Assembly (NCBI RefSeq): GCF_040892545.1
Contig: NZ_CP156079.1
Span: 3,445,501 to 3,509,500, forward strand
Reading direction: 5' to 3'
DNA: 64,000 bases
Source: Paracidovorax avenae
GTDB lineage: Bacteria > Pseudomonadota > Gammaproteobacteria > Burkholderiales > Burkholderiaceae_C
The notes beneath the pieces were generated by a model. That model had not been told where the DNA came from. It did no database searches and saw nothing but the letters and a program-made list of their open reading frames with translations. Made by a program: the position numbers and the translations under genes. This document shows positions 8,200 through 16,033 of this stretch, piece after piece. The number at the start of each line of letters is the position of its first letter. Within the stretch, counting starts at the first letter, position 1.

Positions 8200-8970
8200 T
8201 CAGCGGATCGACAGCGCGTCCGCCGCCTGCGCCAATTGCTCGCGCGCAGCCTGCAGGTCGGCTTCCAGCGGCCGGTCCGGGCGGCGGATGAAGGGACAGG
8301 TCAGCACCGCCAGCGCCTGGCCCTGCGGCCCGCGCACGGGCATGGAAATGTCGATCACGCCGAAGGCCTGCTGGCTGTCGCCCTGCCACCAGCCCTGCGT
8401 GCGCACATGCTCCAGGATGGTGTGCAGTTCCGCCGGCTGCATGGGCGCGTCGCCCGCGGCCCCCTGCGTGGCCTGGTATTCGGCCAGCATCTCGGCGCGG
8501 CGCTGCTCGGTCTGGAAGGCCAGCATCACGTGGCCCGAGCCCGTGTCGATCAGGCTCACCCGCACGCCCAGCCGGATCGACAGGCCCCAGTTGCCCGGTC
8601 CGTTGACCTGGGCCACCACCGTGATGTCCCCCCGGTTATAGACGCCCAGGTGGCAGGACTGCTGCGCCGCCGTGGCGAAGCCCTCCATCACCGGCAGGGC
8701 CTGGGACACCATGCGCTCCATGGGCGGATGGCTGTGCCCCAGCACGAAGAGCTTGAGGCTGAGCGCATAACGGTCGCCCTGCGGTGAGCGGGTGACGTAG
8801 TCGCGCGCCACCAGCCTCTCGAGCATGCGGTAGATCTCGCCCGGGCTGCGGCCCATGGCCTTGACGATCTCGGCGCGGGTGAGGCCATGGGGCTGGCCGG
8901 CCAGCAGCTCGAGGATGTCCAGCCCCTTGTCCAGGGCGGGAGCACGGTAGCGATCGGTTTCTTCTGTCAT
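8200..8970 (-). CDS. IclR-family transcriptional regulator
   Basis: The product is 256 residues from ATG 8970. The N-terminal winged helix is ALDKGLDILELLAGQPHGLT.AEI...GRSPGEIYRMLERL (about residues 10-60). The C-terminal IclR effector domain includes HLGVYNRGDITVVAQV, GSGHVMLAFQ, and IDISMPVRGPQGQALAVLT. It is divergent from the porin gene at 9357, with two GTTC-N6-GAAC palindromes in the shared 386-base gap. Local control of the porin, autoregulation, or both is the simplest reading. The effector molecule is unknown; many relatives sense sugar acids or aromatic acids. Confidence 0.9.
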   Translation of the reverse strand: MTEETDRYRAPALDKGLDILELLAGQPHGLTRAEIVKAMGRSPGEIYRMLERLVARDYVTRSPQGDRYALSLKLFVLGHSHPPMERMVSQALPVMEGFATAAQQSCHLGVYNRGDITVVAQVNGPGNWGLSIRLGVRVSLIDTGSGHVMLAFQTEQRRAEMLAEYQATQGAAGDAPMQPAELHTILEHVRTQGWWQGDSQQAFGVIDISMPVRGPQGQALAVLTCPFIRRPDRPLEADLQAAREQLAQAADALSIR

Positions 8971-9134
8971 GGCGGGGAATGGGGATGAAGAGGCCTGGCC
9001 GGGAGGGCCCCGGCGGCGCGCTGGTGCGGATTCTCCGGGCAATCGCAGGGCGGCTGCCTGGCAATTTGCCGTGGCACCTCCGCCACGGCAGCAGGGTATC
9101 CCCTCATTGGCGCTGCAGGCTCCCAGTTTTTACA

Positions 9135-9171
9135 TTGTTCCTCAATGAACAAAAAGTTCACATATGAACTT
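9135..9171. promoter_or_regulatory. Tandem palindromic operators between iclR-type gene and porin
   Basis: TTGTTC-N6-GAACAA at 9135-9152 and AAGTTC-N6-GAACTT at 9154-9171 share the core GTTC-N6-GAAC, with centres 19 bases apart. This fits two dimers of an IclR-type regulator bound side by side. The rest of the 386-base gap 8971-9356 shows no open frame I can support. It should contain both divergent promoters. Confidence 0.65.
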
Positions 9172-9356
9172 GAAGGCGGGGCTTACGAGGCCGCGCCGCG
9201 AGGTGCTGCCCGCGAGGGCGGTGGCTCCAAGGCTGCCGGCGCGATACCCCGCGCCCGGATCAGCCGGCGCGGATGCGCGCCACGGGTGGGGTGACTGCCG
9301 GGCTCGGCCCGGTTTCCTTTTCGATCAGCAAAGTTACTACAACGGAGATAAACGCT

Positions 9357-10424
9357 GTGAATACGCATTCCAAGACAACCCTGGCGGCTGCGGCCGCGCT
9401 CCTGGCCACGGCCGGCACGCTGCCCGGCGCGGCGCACGCGCAGTCCAACGTCACGCTCTATGGCCGCGTGGTCGCGGGCGTGGAATACATCGACAAGATC
9501 GCCGACCCCACGACCGGCCAGACGAACTCGCTCACCCGCGCCGCCGACAACCAGTGGGGAACGAGCATGATCGGCTTCCGCGGCAAGGAAGACCTGGGCG
9601 GCGGCCTGAGCGCCGTCTTCAACCTGGAGGGCGGCTTCAGCGCCACCAAGGGCACGACCGGGTCCGCGTTCTTCAACCGCCGTTCGCTGGTGGGCCTGAG
9701 CAGCGCCAGCTGGGGTACGCTGATGTTCGGCAAGAACCTCTTCAACAGCAACGACGTGTGGAACATCGATCCCACGGGCCAGCAGTTCATGAGCAGCGCG
9801 ACGCTGGTGCGCGGCCGCAACTGGCCGGGCGTGAACAACGTCATCGAATACACCACGCCCAACTTCGGCGGCTTCACCGCCAACGTGCAGGTGGGCATGG
9901 GCGAGCAGCCGGGCTCGAACAAGCGGCTGCGCAACGAAGGCCTGTCGCTGGCCTATGCCGCGAACGACCTCGAAGTGCGTGCCATGCTCAACAGCCGGCG
10001 CGATGCCAACGGCAACTACAGCGACGCCTACAACTATTCCAAGGACGCGATCCTGGGCGGCACCTACCGCATCGGCGCGGCCAAGCTGTTCGCCGCCTAC
10101 GAGGCCATCTCCGCCCCCGACGCCACGTCCGGCGCACCCAGCAAGCTCAAGCACGGCTGGCTGGGCGTGCGCTACGACGTGACGCCTGCGCTGACCCTGA
10201 TCGGCGCGGGCTACCGCGTCAGCGCCAACCGGGGCAACGGCAACGCCACGCTGCTGATGGTCGGCGCGGACTACTACCTGTCCAAGCGCACCTTCCTGTA
10301 TGCATCGCTCGGCGGCGTGAACAACAGCTCCACCGCCAACTACGCGGCCGACGTCACCGTCAACGGTCCCGGCGCAGGCGCATCGCAGCGCGCCATGTAC
10401 TTCGGCATGGGCCACTCGTTCTGA
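9357..10424 (+). CDS. Outer-membrane porin (beta-proteobacterial general porin type)
   Basis: The product is 355 residues. GTG 9357 is chosen because GGAG at 9344-9347 precedes it, and the encoded N-terminus is then a classic Sec signal (NTHSKTTLAAAAALLATAG ... AHA|QSNVTLYGRV). The mature start SNVTLYGRVVAGVEYI, the repeated G-F-R-G-KEDLGGGLSA and FGKNLF patterns, and the terminal aromatic Phe (GMGHSF) mark a 16-strand trimeric porin of the Porin_4/OmpC-like group. It permits diffusion of small solutes. It is divergent from an IclR regulator with tandem operators in between, and a strong terminator follows at 10481-10513. Confidence 0.93.
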   Translation: MNTHSKTTLAAAAALLATAGTLPGAAHAQSNVTLYGRVVAGVEYIDKIADPTTGQTNSLTRAADNQWGTSMIGFRGKEDLGGGLSAVFNLEGGFSATKGTTGSAFFNRRSLVGLSSASWGTLMFGKNLFNSNDVWNIDPTGQQFMSSATLVRGRNWPGVNNVIEYTTPNFGGFTANVQVGMGEQPGSNKRLRNEGLSLAYAANDLEVRAMLNSRRDANGNYSDAYNYSKDAILGGTYRIGAAKLFAAYEAISAPDATSGAPSKLKHGWLGVRYDVTPALTLIGAGYRVSANRGNGNATLLMVGADYYLSKRTFLYASLGGVNNSSTANYAADVTVNGPGAGASQRAMYFGMGHSF

Positions 10425-10480
10425 GGGGCCGCGTCCCGGTTTTCCTGTTTCTTTCATTGCGAGCCGGGTCACCGGCATTG

Positions 10481-10513
10481 GGGCTGCCATGCAGGACGTG
10501 GCAGCCCTTTTTT
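10481..10513 (+). terminator. Intrinsic terminator after the porin gene
   Basis: GGGCTGCCA, a 9-base loop, TGGCAGCCC, then six T. The stem is a perfect 9 base pairs and is followed directly by the T-run, 57 bases past the porin stop codon. Confidence 0.93.
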
Positions 10514-10534
10514 CCTTCCGCGCTGCTGCCGCGG

Positions 10535-11500
10535 TCAGTCGCCTTCGGTTTCGGCTCCCCTGACGGGCCGCCCTCCCTTGCGGCGCGATTCGCGCTCGGC
10601 CTTTTTGGCGGCGCGGGCGGCTTCCTGCACTTGCGCCGCCGCGCTCCAGGCCTCGAATTCGGGCGGCGTCTCCAGCGTGATGCGCCCGAGGATGGCACTG
10701 CGGAAATCCGTCATGACCAGTTCGGCCGCCTTCTGCAGGTTCACCCGCCCGCCCGACATCACGGCCCCGCGCTTGCGCGCGATCAGCGTGAGCAGTTCGT
10801 CGTCGTGCAGCGCCGCGATCGCGGCCGGGTCCAGCCCGAGGCGGTAGCGCGCGTCCAGCAGGGGCGCGTAGTGGCGCTGCAGGTAGGCCAGCAGTTCCAG
10901 CGCCACCTCTTCCTCGTCGTAGGCATTGCGGCCCACCGCGCCGCTCGCGGCGAGCTTGTAGCCGCTCTCGGGAATGGTGATGCGCGGCCAGAGCATGCCC
11001 GGGGTGTCCCACAGGTAGAAATCATCGTCCAGCACGATGCGCTGCTCGAGCTTGGTGATGCCGGCCTCGTCGCCGGTCTTCGCCTGGGTCTTGCCGGTGA
11101 GCGTGTTGATCAGGGTGGACTTGCCCACGTTGGGAATGCCGCAGATCAGCACGCGCATGGGCTTGGCCATGCCGCCGCGCTGGGGCGCGAGCTGCCGGCA
11201 GGCATCGATCAGGCGGCGGGCCGGTGCGGTGTCGGAGGCATCCAGCCCGATGGCGCGGGTGTCGGGACGGGCGTTGTACCAGTCGAGCCAGGCCGGCGTG
11301 CGGGCGGCATCGGCCACGTCCTGCTTGTTCAGCACCTTCAGCGTGGGCCGGTGGCCCGTGAGTTCGGCCAGCAGCGGGTTGGCGCTGGAGCCGGGCAGGC
11401 GCGCGTCCAGCAGTTCGATGACGACGTCGATGTCCTTGATGCGCTCGCCGATCGCCTTGCGCGTGGAATGCATGTGGCCGGGAAACCATTGGATGGCCAT
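10535..11500 (-). CDS. ylqF: Ribosome biogenesis GTPase YlqF/RbgA
   Basis: The product is 321 residues. It is a circularly permuted GTPase: NKQD (G4) comes first, then GIPNVGKST (G1) and DTPG (G3). The N-terminus MAIQWFPGHMHSTRKAI is the signature start of YlqF/RbgA. Orthologues act in late assembly of the 50S ribosomal subunit. The C-terminal ~30 residues are Lys/Arg/Ala rich (KKAERESRRKGGRPVRG) and are probably an RNA-contacting tail. It is convergent with the porin and divergent from the small membrane protein at 11628. Confidence 0.95.
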   Translation of the reverse strand: MAIQWFPGHMHSTRKAIGERIKDIDVVIELLDARLPGSSANPLLAELTGHRPTLKVLNKQDVADAARTPAWLDWYNARPDTRAIGLDASDTAPARRLIDACRQLAPQRGGMAKPMRVLICGIPNVGKSTLINTLTGKTQAKTGDEAGITKLEQRIVLDDDFYLWDTPGMLWPRITIPESGYKLAASGAVGRNAYDEEEVALELLAYLQRHYAPLLDARYRLGLDPAAIAALHDDELLTLIARKRGAVMSGGRVNLQKAAELVMTDFRSAILGRITLETPPEFEAWSAAAQVQEAARAAKKAERESRRKGGRPVRGAETEGD

Positions 11501-11627
11501 GGGAGGGACTCAGGTGGTGCGTTGGGAGAAAGGGGATGGACGGAGCGTCGGCGCGGCCGCACGGATAATCGCGCATCCGGCGCCCTGCCCCGCCCCCGTT
11601 GTTCCACCGATTGTCCCAGACCCGCCC

Positions 11628-11879
11628 ATGACCCGCGCCTCTCCCACGCCGCCGCCTGCTTCGGGGACCACCCGGCGGCAGGCGTCCGAAATGCTGTTCA
11701 AGGGCGTGACCTGCGCGCTCATCGGCATCGTCATCCTGCTGGCTCCCTATTACGCGCGCTCGCTGAGCGTGCGCGACCTCATGGGCCAGATCCACGTGGT
11801 CGGCTGGTTCGCGCTCGTGTTGGGACTGGCCTTCATGGGCCGCTGGGCCTGGCAGCGCTGGCGCGGCGGCCCCCGGTGA
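11628..11879 (+). CDS. Small two-helix membrane protein, unknown function
   Basis: The product is 83 residues from ATG 11628. It contains two hydrophobic segments, GVTCALIGIVILLAPYY (about residues 26-42) and VGWFALVLGLAFMG (about 58-71). A Pro/Thr/Ser-rich N-terminus and a basic C-terminus (RWAWQRWRGGPR) flank them. Met22 (11691) is a possible alternative start. The stop codon overlaps the start of the next gene within GTGA, implying translational coupling. I do not recognise a named family. Confidence 0.65.
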   Translation: MTRASPTPPPASGTTRRQASEMLFKGVTCALIGIVILLAPYYARSLSVRDLMGQIHVVGWFALVLGLAFMGRWAWQRWRGGPR

Positions 11880-12130
11880 CCCTGGCGGAACTTCCGCCCC
11901 TGCGCACCGCGGACGACGCGGCGCGGGCGTTCGCCGGACTGCAGGCACTGGCACAGGCCCGCGGCGTCGCGCTGCGGCCGCCGCCGGAGCCGCCCACCAC
12001 CTGCTGCGGCCGCGGCTGCAACGGCTGCGTCTGGGAGGGTTTCTATGCCGCCGCGCACTGGTGGTGCGAAGACGCACAGGAGGCGCTGGCGCCGTCCCCC
12101 GCCGGCATGCCCGCGGCCCCGGGCCCCTGA
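11876..12130 (+). CDS. Oxidoreductase-like domain protein (small Cys motif)
   Basis: The product is 84 residues, starting at GTG 11876, which overlaps the stop of the preceding gene (GTGA). The core is PPEPPTTCCGRGCNGCVWEGFY, the signature of the short 'oxidoreductase-like' domain also found at the N-terminus of some eukaryotic oxidoreductases. The four cysteines (CC-X3-C-X2-C) suggest metal or redox binding, but no activity is established for the stand-alone form. It is coupled to a small membrane protein gene, so the two may be used together. Confidence 0.75.
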   Translation: MTLAELPPLRTADDAARAFAGLQALAQARGVALRPPPEPPTTCCGRGCNGCVWEGFYAAAHWWCEDAQEALAPSPAGMPAAPGP

Positions 12131-12224
12131 TGCACCCCGGCGGCCGCCGGCCCGGCAGGATGCCCGGCAGGCATTTCGCGTCCCCGAATGCTCTACGGTA
12201 TTGCTGTCGCGTTATTCTCGGCCG

Positions 12225-13490
12225 ATGCCTGCCACCGCGACCCCTGCCGCCGATCCGGCCGACGCCTCCCTGGAGGGGGGGCATTCCGCCGCCCGTGCCC
12301 TGGCGGCCCGCCACGCGCCGCAGCGCCTGGAGGCCGTGGAGGCCACGGGCCTGCTCGACTCCCCCGCGGAGCCGGGCTTCGACAGCCTGACGGCGACCGC
12401 GGCCCGCCTGCTGGGCGCCGCGGCATGCTTCATTTCCGTCGTCGATGGGCGGCGCGATTTCTACAAGAGCCAGTCCGGCTTTCCCGAGGCGCTGGCACGC
12501 ACCCGGGAAATGCAGGGGCAGACGTTCTGCCACTTCACGCTGGACCGGGACGATGCGCTGGTCATCCGCGATACGCACGCCGAGCCGCAATGGCGCGCCG
12601 TGCCCACCGTGGAGAGCCTGGGCGTGCGCGCCTACGTGGGCGTGCCCCTGAAGGCGCACGGGCACAACATCGGCAGCTTCTGCGTGATCGACATGCGCCC
12701 GCGCGCCTGGACGGACGACGAACTGGAGACCATCCGCCAGCTGGCCGTCTCCGCGGCGCGCGAACTGGACCTGCGCACCGCCCTGGCCGCCGCGCAGGAG
12801 GCCGCCGCCACGGCGCGCGCCCAGGCGCTGGCGCGCGAACGGGTGCTGGCGGTGGTCGCGCACGACCTGCGCACGCCGCTGCAGGTGCTGCAGCTCAGCG
12901 CCACGCGCATCCAGCGCTGCGCGGAGGTGCCGCCGGAAGCCGTGGTGCAGCGCATGCTGTCGGCCGTGGGCATGATGGCCTCGCTGGTGGAAGGCCTGCT
13001 CCGGCCGTCCGATTCGGCATCGACCGTGCAGGCCCTGCCGCTGGCGACGCTGGCCACGGACGCGGTCGAGATGATGGCGCCCATCGCCGAGAAATGCGGC
13101 ATCGCGCTCGTGGCGGGGCCGGTGCCCGAGACGCAGGTGCGGGTGGACTACGGACAGATGGTGCGGGTGCTGGGCAACCTGATCGGCAATTCGCTCAAGT
13201 ACTCGCCCGAGGGCAGCACCGTGCGCATCGCCGGCACCTGCAGTTCGCCGCACGCCGCGCGATCGGTCGAACTCACGGTGGCGGACAACGGCATGGGCAT
13301 GGCCCCGGAAGAAATCGCCCGCGCGTTCGAGCCGGGCTGGCAGGGCGAGACGGCCCGCGCCCGCAAGGACGGGATCGGCCTGGGCCTGGGCATCGTGAAA
13401 TCGCTGGTGGAAGCCAACCGCGGCCAGGTGCGCATGGAAAGCCGCCCCGGCCAGGGCACCTCCGTCACCATCACCCTGCCGCACGCCTGA
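12225..13490 (+). CDS. GAF-domain sensor histidine kinase
   Basis: The product is 421 residues from ATG 12225. A GAF domain occupies about residues 35-185 (ACFISVVDGRRDFYKS, GVRAYVGVPLKAHG, GSFCVIDMRPR). HisKA follows with VVAHDLRTPLQ, where His213 is the phosphoacceptor. The HATPase_c domain has NLIGNSLKYSPEG (N box), DNGMGM and GIGLGLGIVKSL (G boxes). No membrane segment is seen, so it senses a cytoplasmic signal. The FYKS..GF...T..MQGQTFC pattern is common in GAF domains of bacterial kinases. No response regulator is adjacent, so the partner is unknown. Confidence 0.9.
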   Translation: MPATATPAADPADASLEGGHSAARALAARHAPQRLEAVEATGLLDSPAEPGFDSLTATAARLLGAAACFISVVDGRRDFYKSQSGFPEALARTREMQGQTFCHFTLDRDDALVIRDTHAEPQWRAVPTVESLGVRAYVGVPLKAHGHNIGSFCVIDMRPRAWTDDELETIRQLAVSAARELDLRTALAAAQEAAATARAQALARERVLAVVAHDLRTPLQVLQLSATRIQRCAEVPPEAVVQRMLSAVGMMASLVEGLLRPSDSASTVQALPLATLATDAVEMMAPIAEKCGIALVAGPVPETQVRVDYGQMVRVLGNLIGNSLKYSPEGSTVRIAGTCSSPHAARSVELTVADNGMGMAPEEIARAFEPGWQGETARARKDGIGLGLGIVKSLVEANRGQVRMESRPGQGTSVTITLPHA

Positions 13491-13505
13491 GCGGAGTGCC
13501 CGCGC

Positions 13506-14141
13506 TCAGCGCGCCGCCACCATGCGCAGGCCCAGCGCGATGAACACCGTGCCCGCGATGCGGTCCAGCCAGAGGCCGGCGCGCGGCCGGCGCTGCAGCC
13601 AGCCGCCGATGGTGCCCGCGAAGCAGCCCAGCAGGCCGAAGAGCACCGCTGCCTGCAGCGTGAACACCATTCCCAGCACGCCCAGTTGAAGCCCCACCGC
13701 CCCCTGCGAGGGCACCACGAACTGCGGCAGGAACGAGAGGAAGAACAGGACGACCTTCGGATTGACCGCGTTCGCCAGCATGCCCCTGGCGAACAGGGTG
13801 CGCAGCGGCTGCGCGGCCTGCCCGGGCACGTCGGTGCGCAGGGTGCCGCCGCTGCCGGCATGGCGCAGGGCCTGCACGCCGAGCCACACGAGGTAGGCGC
13901 CGCCCACCCATTTGAGCACGGTGAACGCGGCGGGGGACGCCGCGATCATCGCGCTCACGCCGAGCACCGCGAGCAGCGTGTGGCTCAGGCAGCCCGCGGC
14001 GCAGCCGAGACCGAAGGCCATGCCCCGCGCCCGCCCCCGGGACATGCCCATGCCCAGGACCATGAGGTTGTCCGGCCCCGGCGTGGCGGTGATGAGGACG
14101 GCGGCGAGCAGGAACGCGAGGATCTGGGCGGCGGTGGGCAT
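13506..14141 (-). CDS. LysE/RhtB-family amino acid exporter
   Basis: The product is 211 residues from ATG 14141. About six transmembrane helices are visible. The signature is ITATPGPDNLMVLGMGMSRG near the N-terminus, with the typical NPKVVLFFLSFLPQF block in the middle and a C-terminal hydrophobic helix. Family members export amino acids such as lysine, homoserine, threonine or leucine; the substrate here cannot be told. It is convergent with the GAF kinase gene 15 bases away and divergent from the ThDP enzyme gene. Confidence 0.9.
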   Translation of the reverse strand: MPTAAQILAFLLAAVLITATPGPDNLMVLGMGMSRGRARGMAFGLGCAAGCLSHTLLAVLGVSAMIAASPAAFTVLKWVGGAYLVWLGVQALRHAGSGGTLRTDVPGQAAQPLRTLFARGMLANAVNPKVVLFFLSFLPQFVVPSQGAVGLQLGVLGMVFTLQAAVLFGLLGCFAGTIGGWLQRRPRAGLWLDRIAGTVFIALGLRMVAAR

Positions 14142-14281
14142 CGCGCGATGATACGGGGCCACCGCACGGCCGCCGGTTGGCGACCGGTGCGCCGGGCCCG
14201 GCTGTTTCACCCATCGGAACGCATCCCCTAGGCAGCGCTCGCGCCCTGGGCGATAGTGGCGCATTCCCCTTGTTCCCGCCC

Positions 14282-16000
14282 ATGACCTCGACCTCTTTGC
14301 CCACCTCTCCTTCCGCCCCCTCCGCCGCCACGCTCCGCACCGGCGGCCAGATCCTCGTGGACCAGCTCATCCTGCACGGCGTGCGCCAGCTCTTCTGCGT
14401 GCCCGGCGAAAGCTACCTGGCGGTGCTGGACGCACTGCACGATGCCGACATCGCCGTCACCGTCTGCCGCCAGGAGGGCGGCGCGGCCATGATGGCCGAG
14501 GCGCAGGGCAAGCTCACCGGGCGGCCGGGCATCTGCTTCGTCACGCGCGGGCCGGGGGCCACGAATGCCTCGGCCGGCATCCACATCGCGCACCAGGACT
14601 CGACGCCGCTGATTGTGTTCGTGGGCCAGGTGGCCCGCGAGGCGCTGGGCCGCGAGGCCTTCCAGGAGCTGGACTATGGTGCCGTGTTCGGCACCATGGC
14701 CAAGTGGGTGGTGCAGGTGGACGATGCGCGGCGCCTGCCGGAGCTGCTGTCGCGGGCGTTCCACGTCGCCACCTCGGGCCGGCCCGGGCCGGTGGTGGTG
14801 GCGCTGCCGGAAGACATGCTGACCGACGCGGTGCAGGCCGCCGACGCCCTGCCCCATGCGGTGGCCGAGACACACCCCGGCCCGGACGCGCTGCGCGAGC
14901 TGGCCCGGCGGCTGGCAGCGGCCGAGCGGCCGGTGGCCATCCTGGGCGGCAGCCGCTGGTCGGAAGCCGCCGTGCGCGATTTCACGGCCTTCGCCGAGGC
15001 CTGGAGCCTGCCGGTGTACTGCTCGTTCCGGCGGCAGATGCTGTTTCCGGCCAGCCACGGCTGCTACGGCGGCGACCTGGGCCTGGGCGCCAATCCGAAG
15101 CTGCTGGCGCGCATCCGCGAAAGCGACCTGGTGCTGCTGGTGGGAGGGCGGCTGTCGGAGGTCCCGTCCCAGGGCTATACGCTGCTGGACATTCCCGTGC
15201 CGGCGCAGCCGCTGGTCCACGTGCATGCGGATGCCGACGAACTCGGCCGGCTGTACCGACCGGCGCAGGCCATCCATGCGACGCCGCAGGCTTTCACGGC
15301 CGCCCTGGCCGCCGTGCGGCCGGAAGGGCCGGTGCGCTGGGCCGCCCGTGCCGCCGAGGCGCGCGCCGACTACCTGGCCTGGAGCGATCCCGCGCCGATC
15401 CGCATTCCGGGCCCGCTGCAGATGGGCGAGGTGATGCGCCATCTGCGCGAGGTGCTGCCGCCGGACACCATCTTCTGCAACGGCGCGGGCAATTTCGCCA
15501 CCTGGGTGCACCGCTTCTGGCCGTTCACGGCCTTCGCCAGCCAGCTCGCGCCCACCAGCGGCTCCATGGGCTACGGCCTGCCGGCCGGCGTGGGCGCCAA
15601 GCGGCTGTGGCCGCAGCGCGAGGTGGTGGTGTTCTCGGGCGACGGCGACTTCCTCATGCACGGGCAGGAGTTCGCCACCGCCGTGCAGTACGGCCTGCCG
15701 GTGATCGTGGTGCTGCTGGACAACGGCATGTACGGCACGATCCGCATGCACCAGGAACGCGAGTACCCCGGCCGGGTGAGCGCCACGCAGTTGCGCAACC
15801 CCGACTTCCGCGCCTACGCGCAGGCCTTCGGCGGGCACGGGGAGCGGGTGGAGCGCACGGAGGATTTCGCGCCCGCGCTGGCCCGCGCCCGCGCGAGCGG
15901 CCTGCCCAGCGTGCTGCACTGCCTGCTGGATGCGGAGGCGATCACCCCCACGGGCACGCTGGCGGGCATCCGCGGCGCGGCGCAGGCGGCCGGCCGCTGA
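14282..16000 (+). CDS. Thiamine diphosphate-dependent enzyme, acetolactate-synthase-like
   Basis: The product is 572 residues. It has three domains: an N-terminal pyrimidine-binding domain with the catalytic Glu65 (VCRQEGGAAMMAE), a central domain (PVAILGGSRWS), and a C-terminal ThDP/Mg2+ domain (FSGDGDFLMHGQEFATAV ... LDNGMYGTIRMHQERE). The chemistry is decarboxylation or carboligation of a 2-keto acid. It resembles the ilvB-like or benzaldehyde-lyase-like 'thiamine pyrophosphate-binding protein' group, and no small regulatory subunit is nearby. It is therefore probably not the biosynthetic acetolactate synthase. The substrate is not known. Confidence 0.8.
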   Translation: MTSTSLPTSPSAPSAATLRTGGQILVDQLILHGVRQLFCVPGESYLAVLDALHDADIAVTVCRQEGGAAMMAEAQGKLTGRPGICFVTRGPGATNASAGIHIAHQDSTPLIVFVGQVAREALGREAFQELDYGAVFGTMAKWVVQVDDARRLPELLSRAFHVATSGRPGPVVVALPEDMLTDAVQAADALPHAVAETHPGPDALRELARRLAAAERPVAILGGSRWSEAAVRDFTAFAEAWSLPVYCSFRRQMLFPASHGCYGGDLGLGANPKLLARIRESDLVLLVGGRLSEVPSQGYTLLDIPVPAQPLVHVHADADELGRLYRPAQAIHATPQAFTAALAAVRPEGPVRWAARAAEARADYLAWSDPAPIRIPGPLQMGEVMRHLREVLPPDTIFCNGAGNFATWVHRFWPFTAFASQLAPTSGSMGYGLPAGVGAKRLWPQREVVVFSGDGDFLMHGQEFATAVQYGLPVIVVLLDNGMYGTIRMHQEREYPGRVSATQLRNPDFRAYAQAFGGHGERVERTEDFAPALARARASGLPSVLHCLLDAEAITPTGTLAGIRGAAQAAGR

Positions 16001-16033
16001 CCGAAGGCCTGGAAAAGGGCCCGTGCGAAGGGC

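Noticed and set aside
11022..13484. Long minus-strand frame over the small membrane gene and the GAF kinase
   Set aside because: Conflicts with recognised genes (ylqF frame, GAF/HisKA motifs) and has no motif of its own.
16001..16033. Terminator between the convergent ThDP-enzyme and gshA genes
   Set aside because: The 33-base gap shows GGGCC/GGCC repeats but no clean stem with a T-run.
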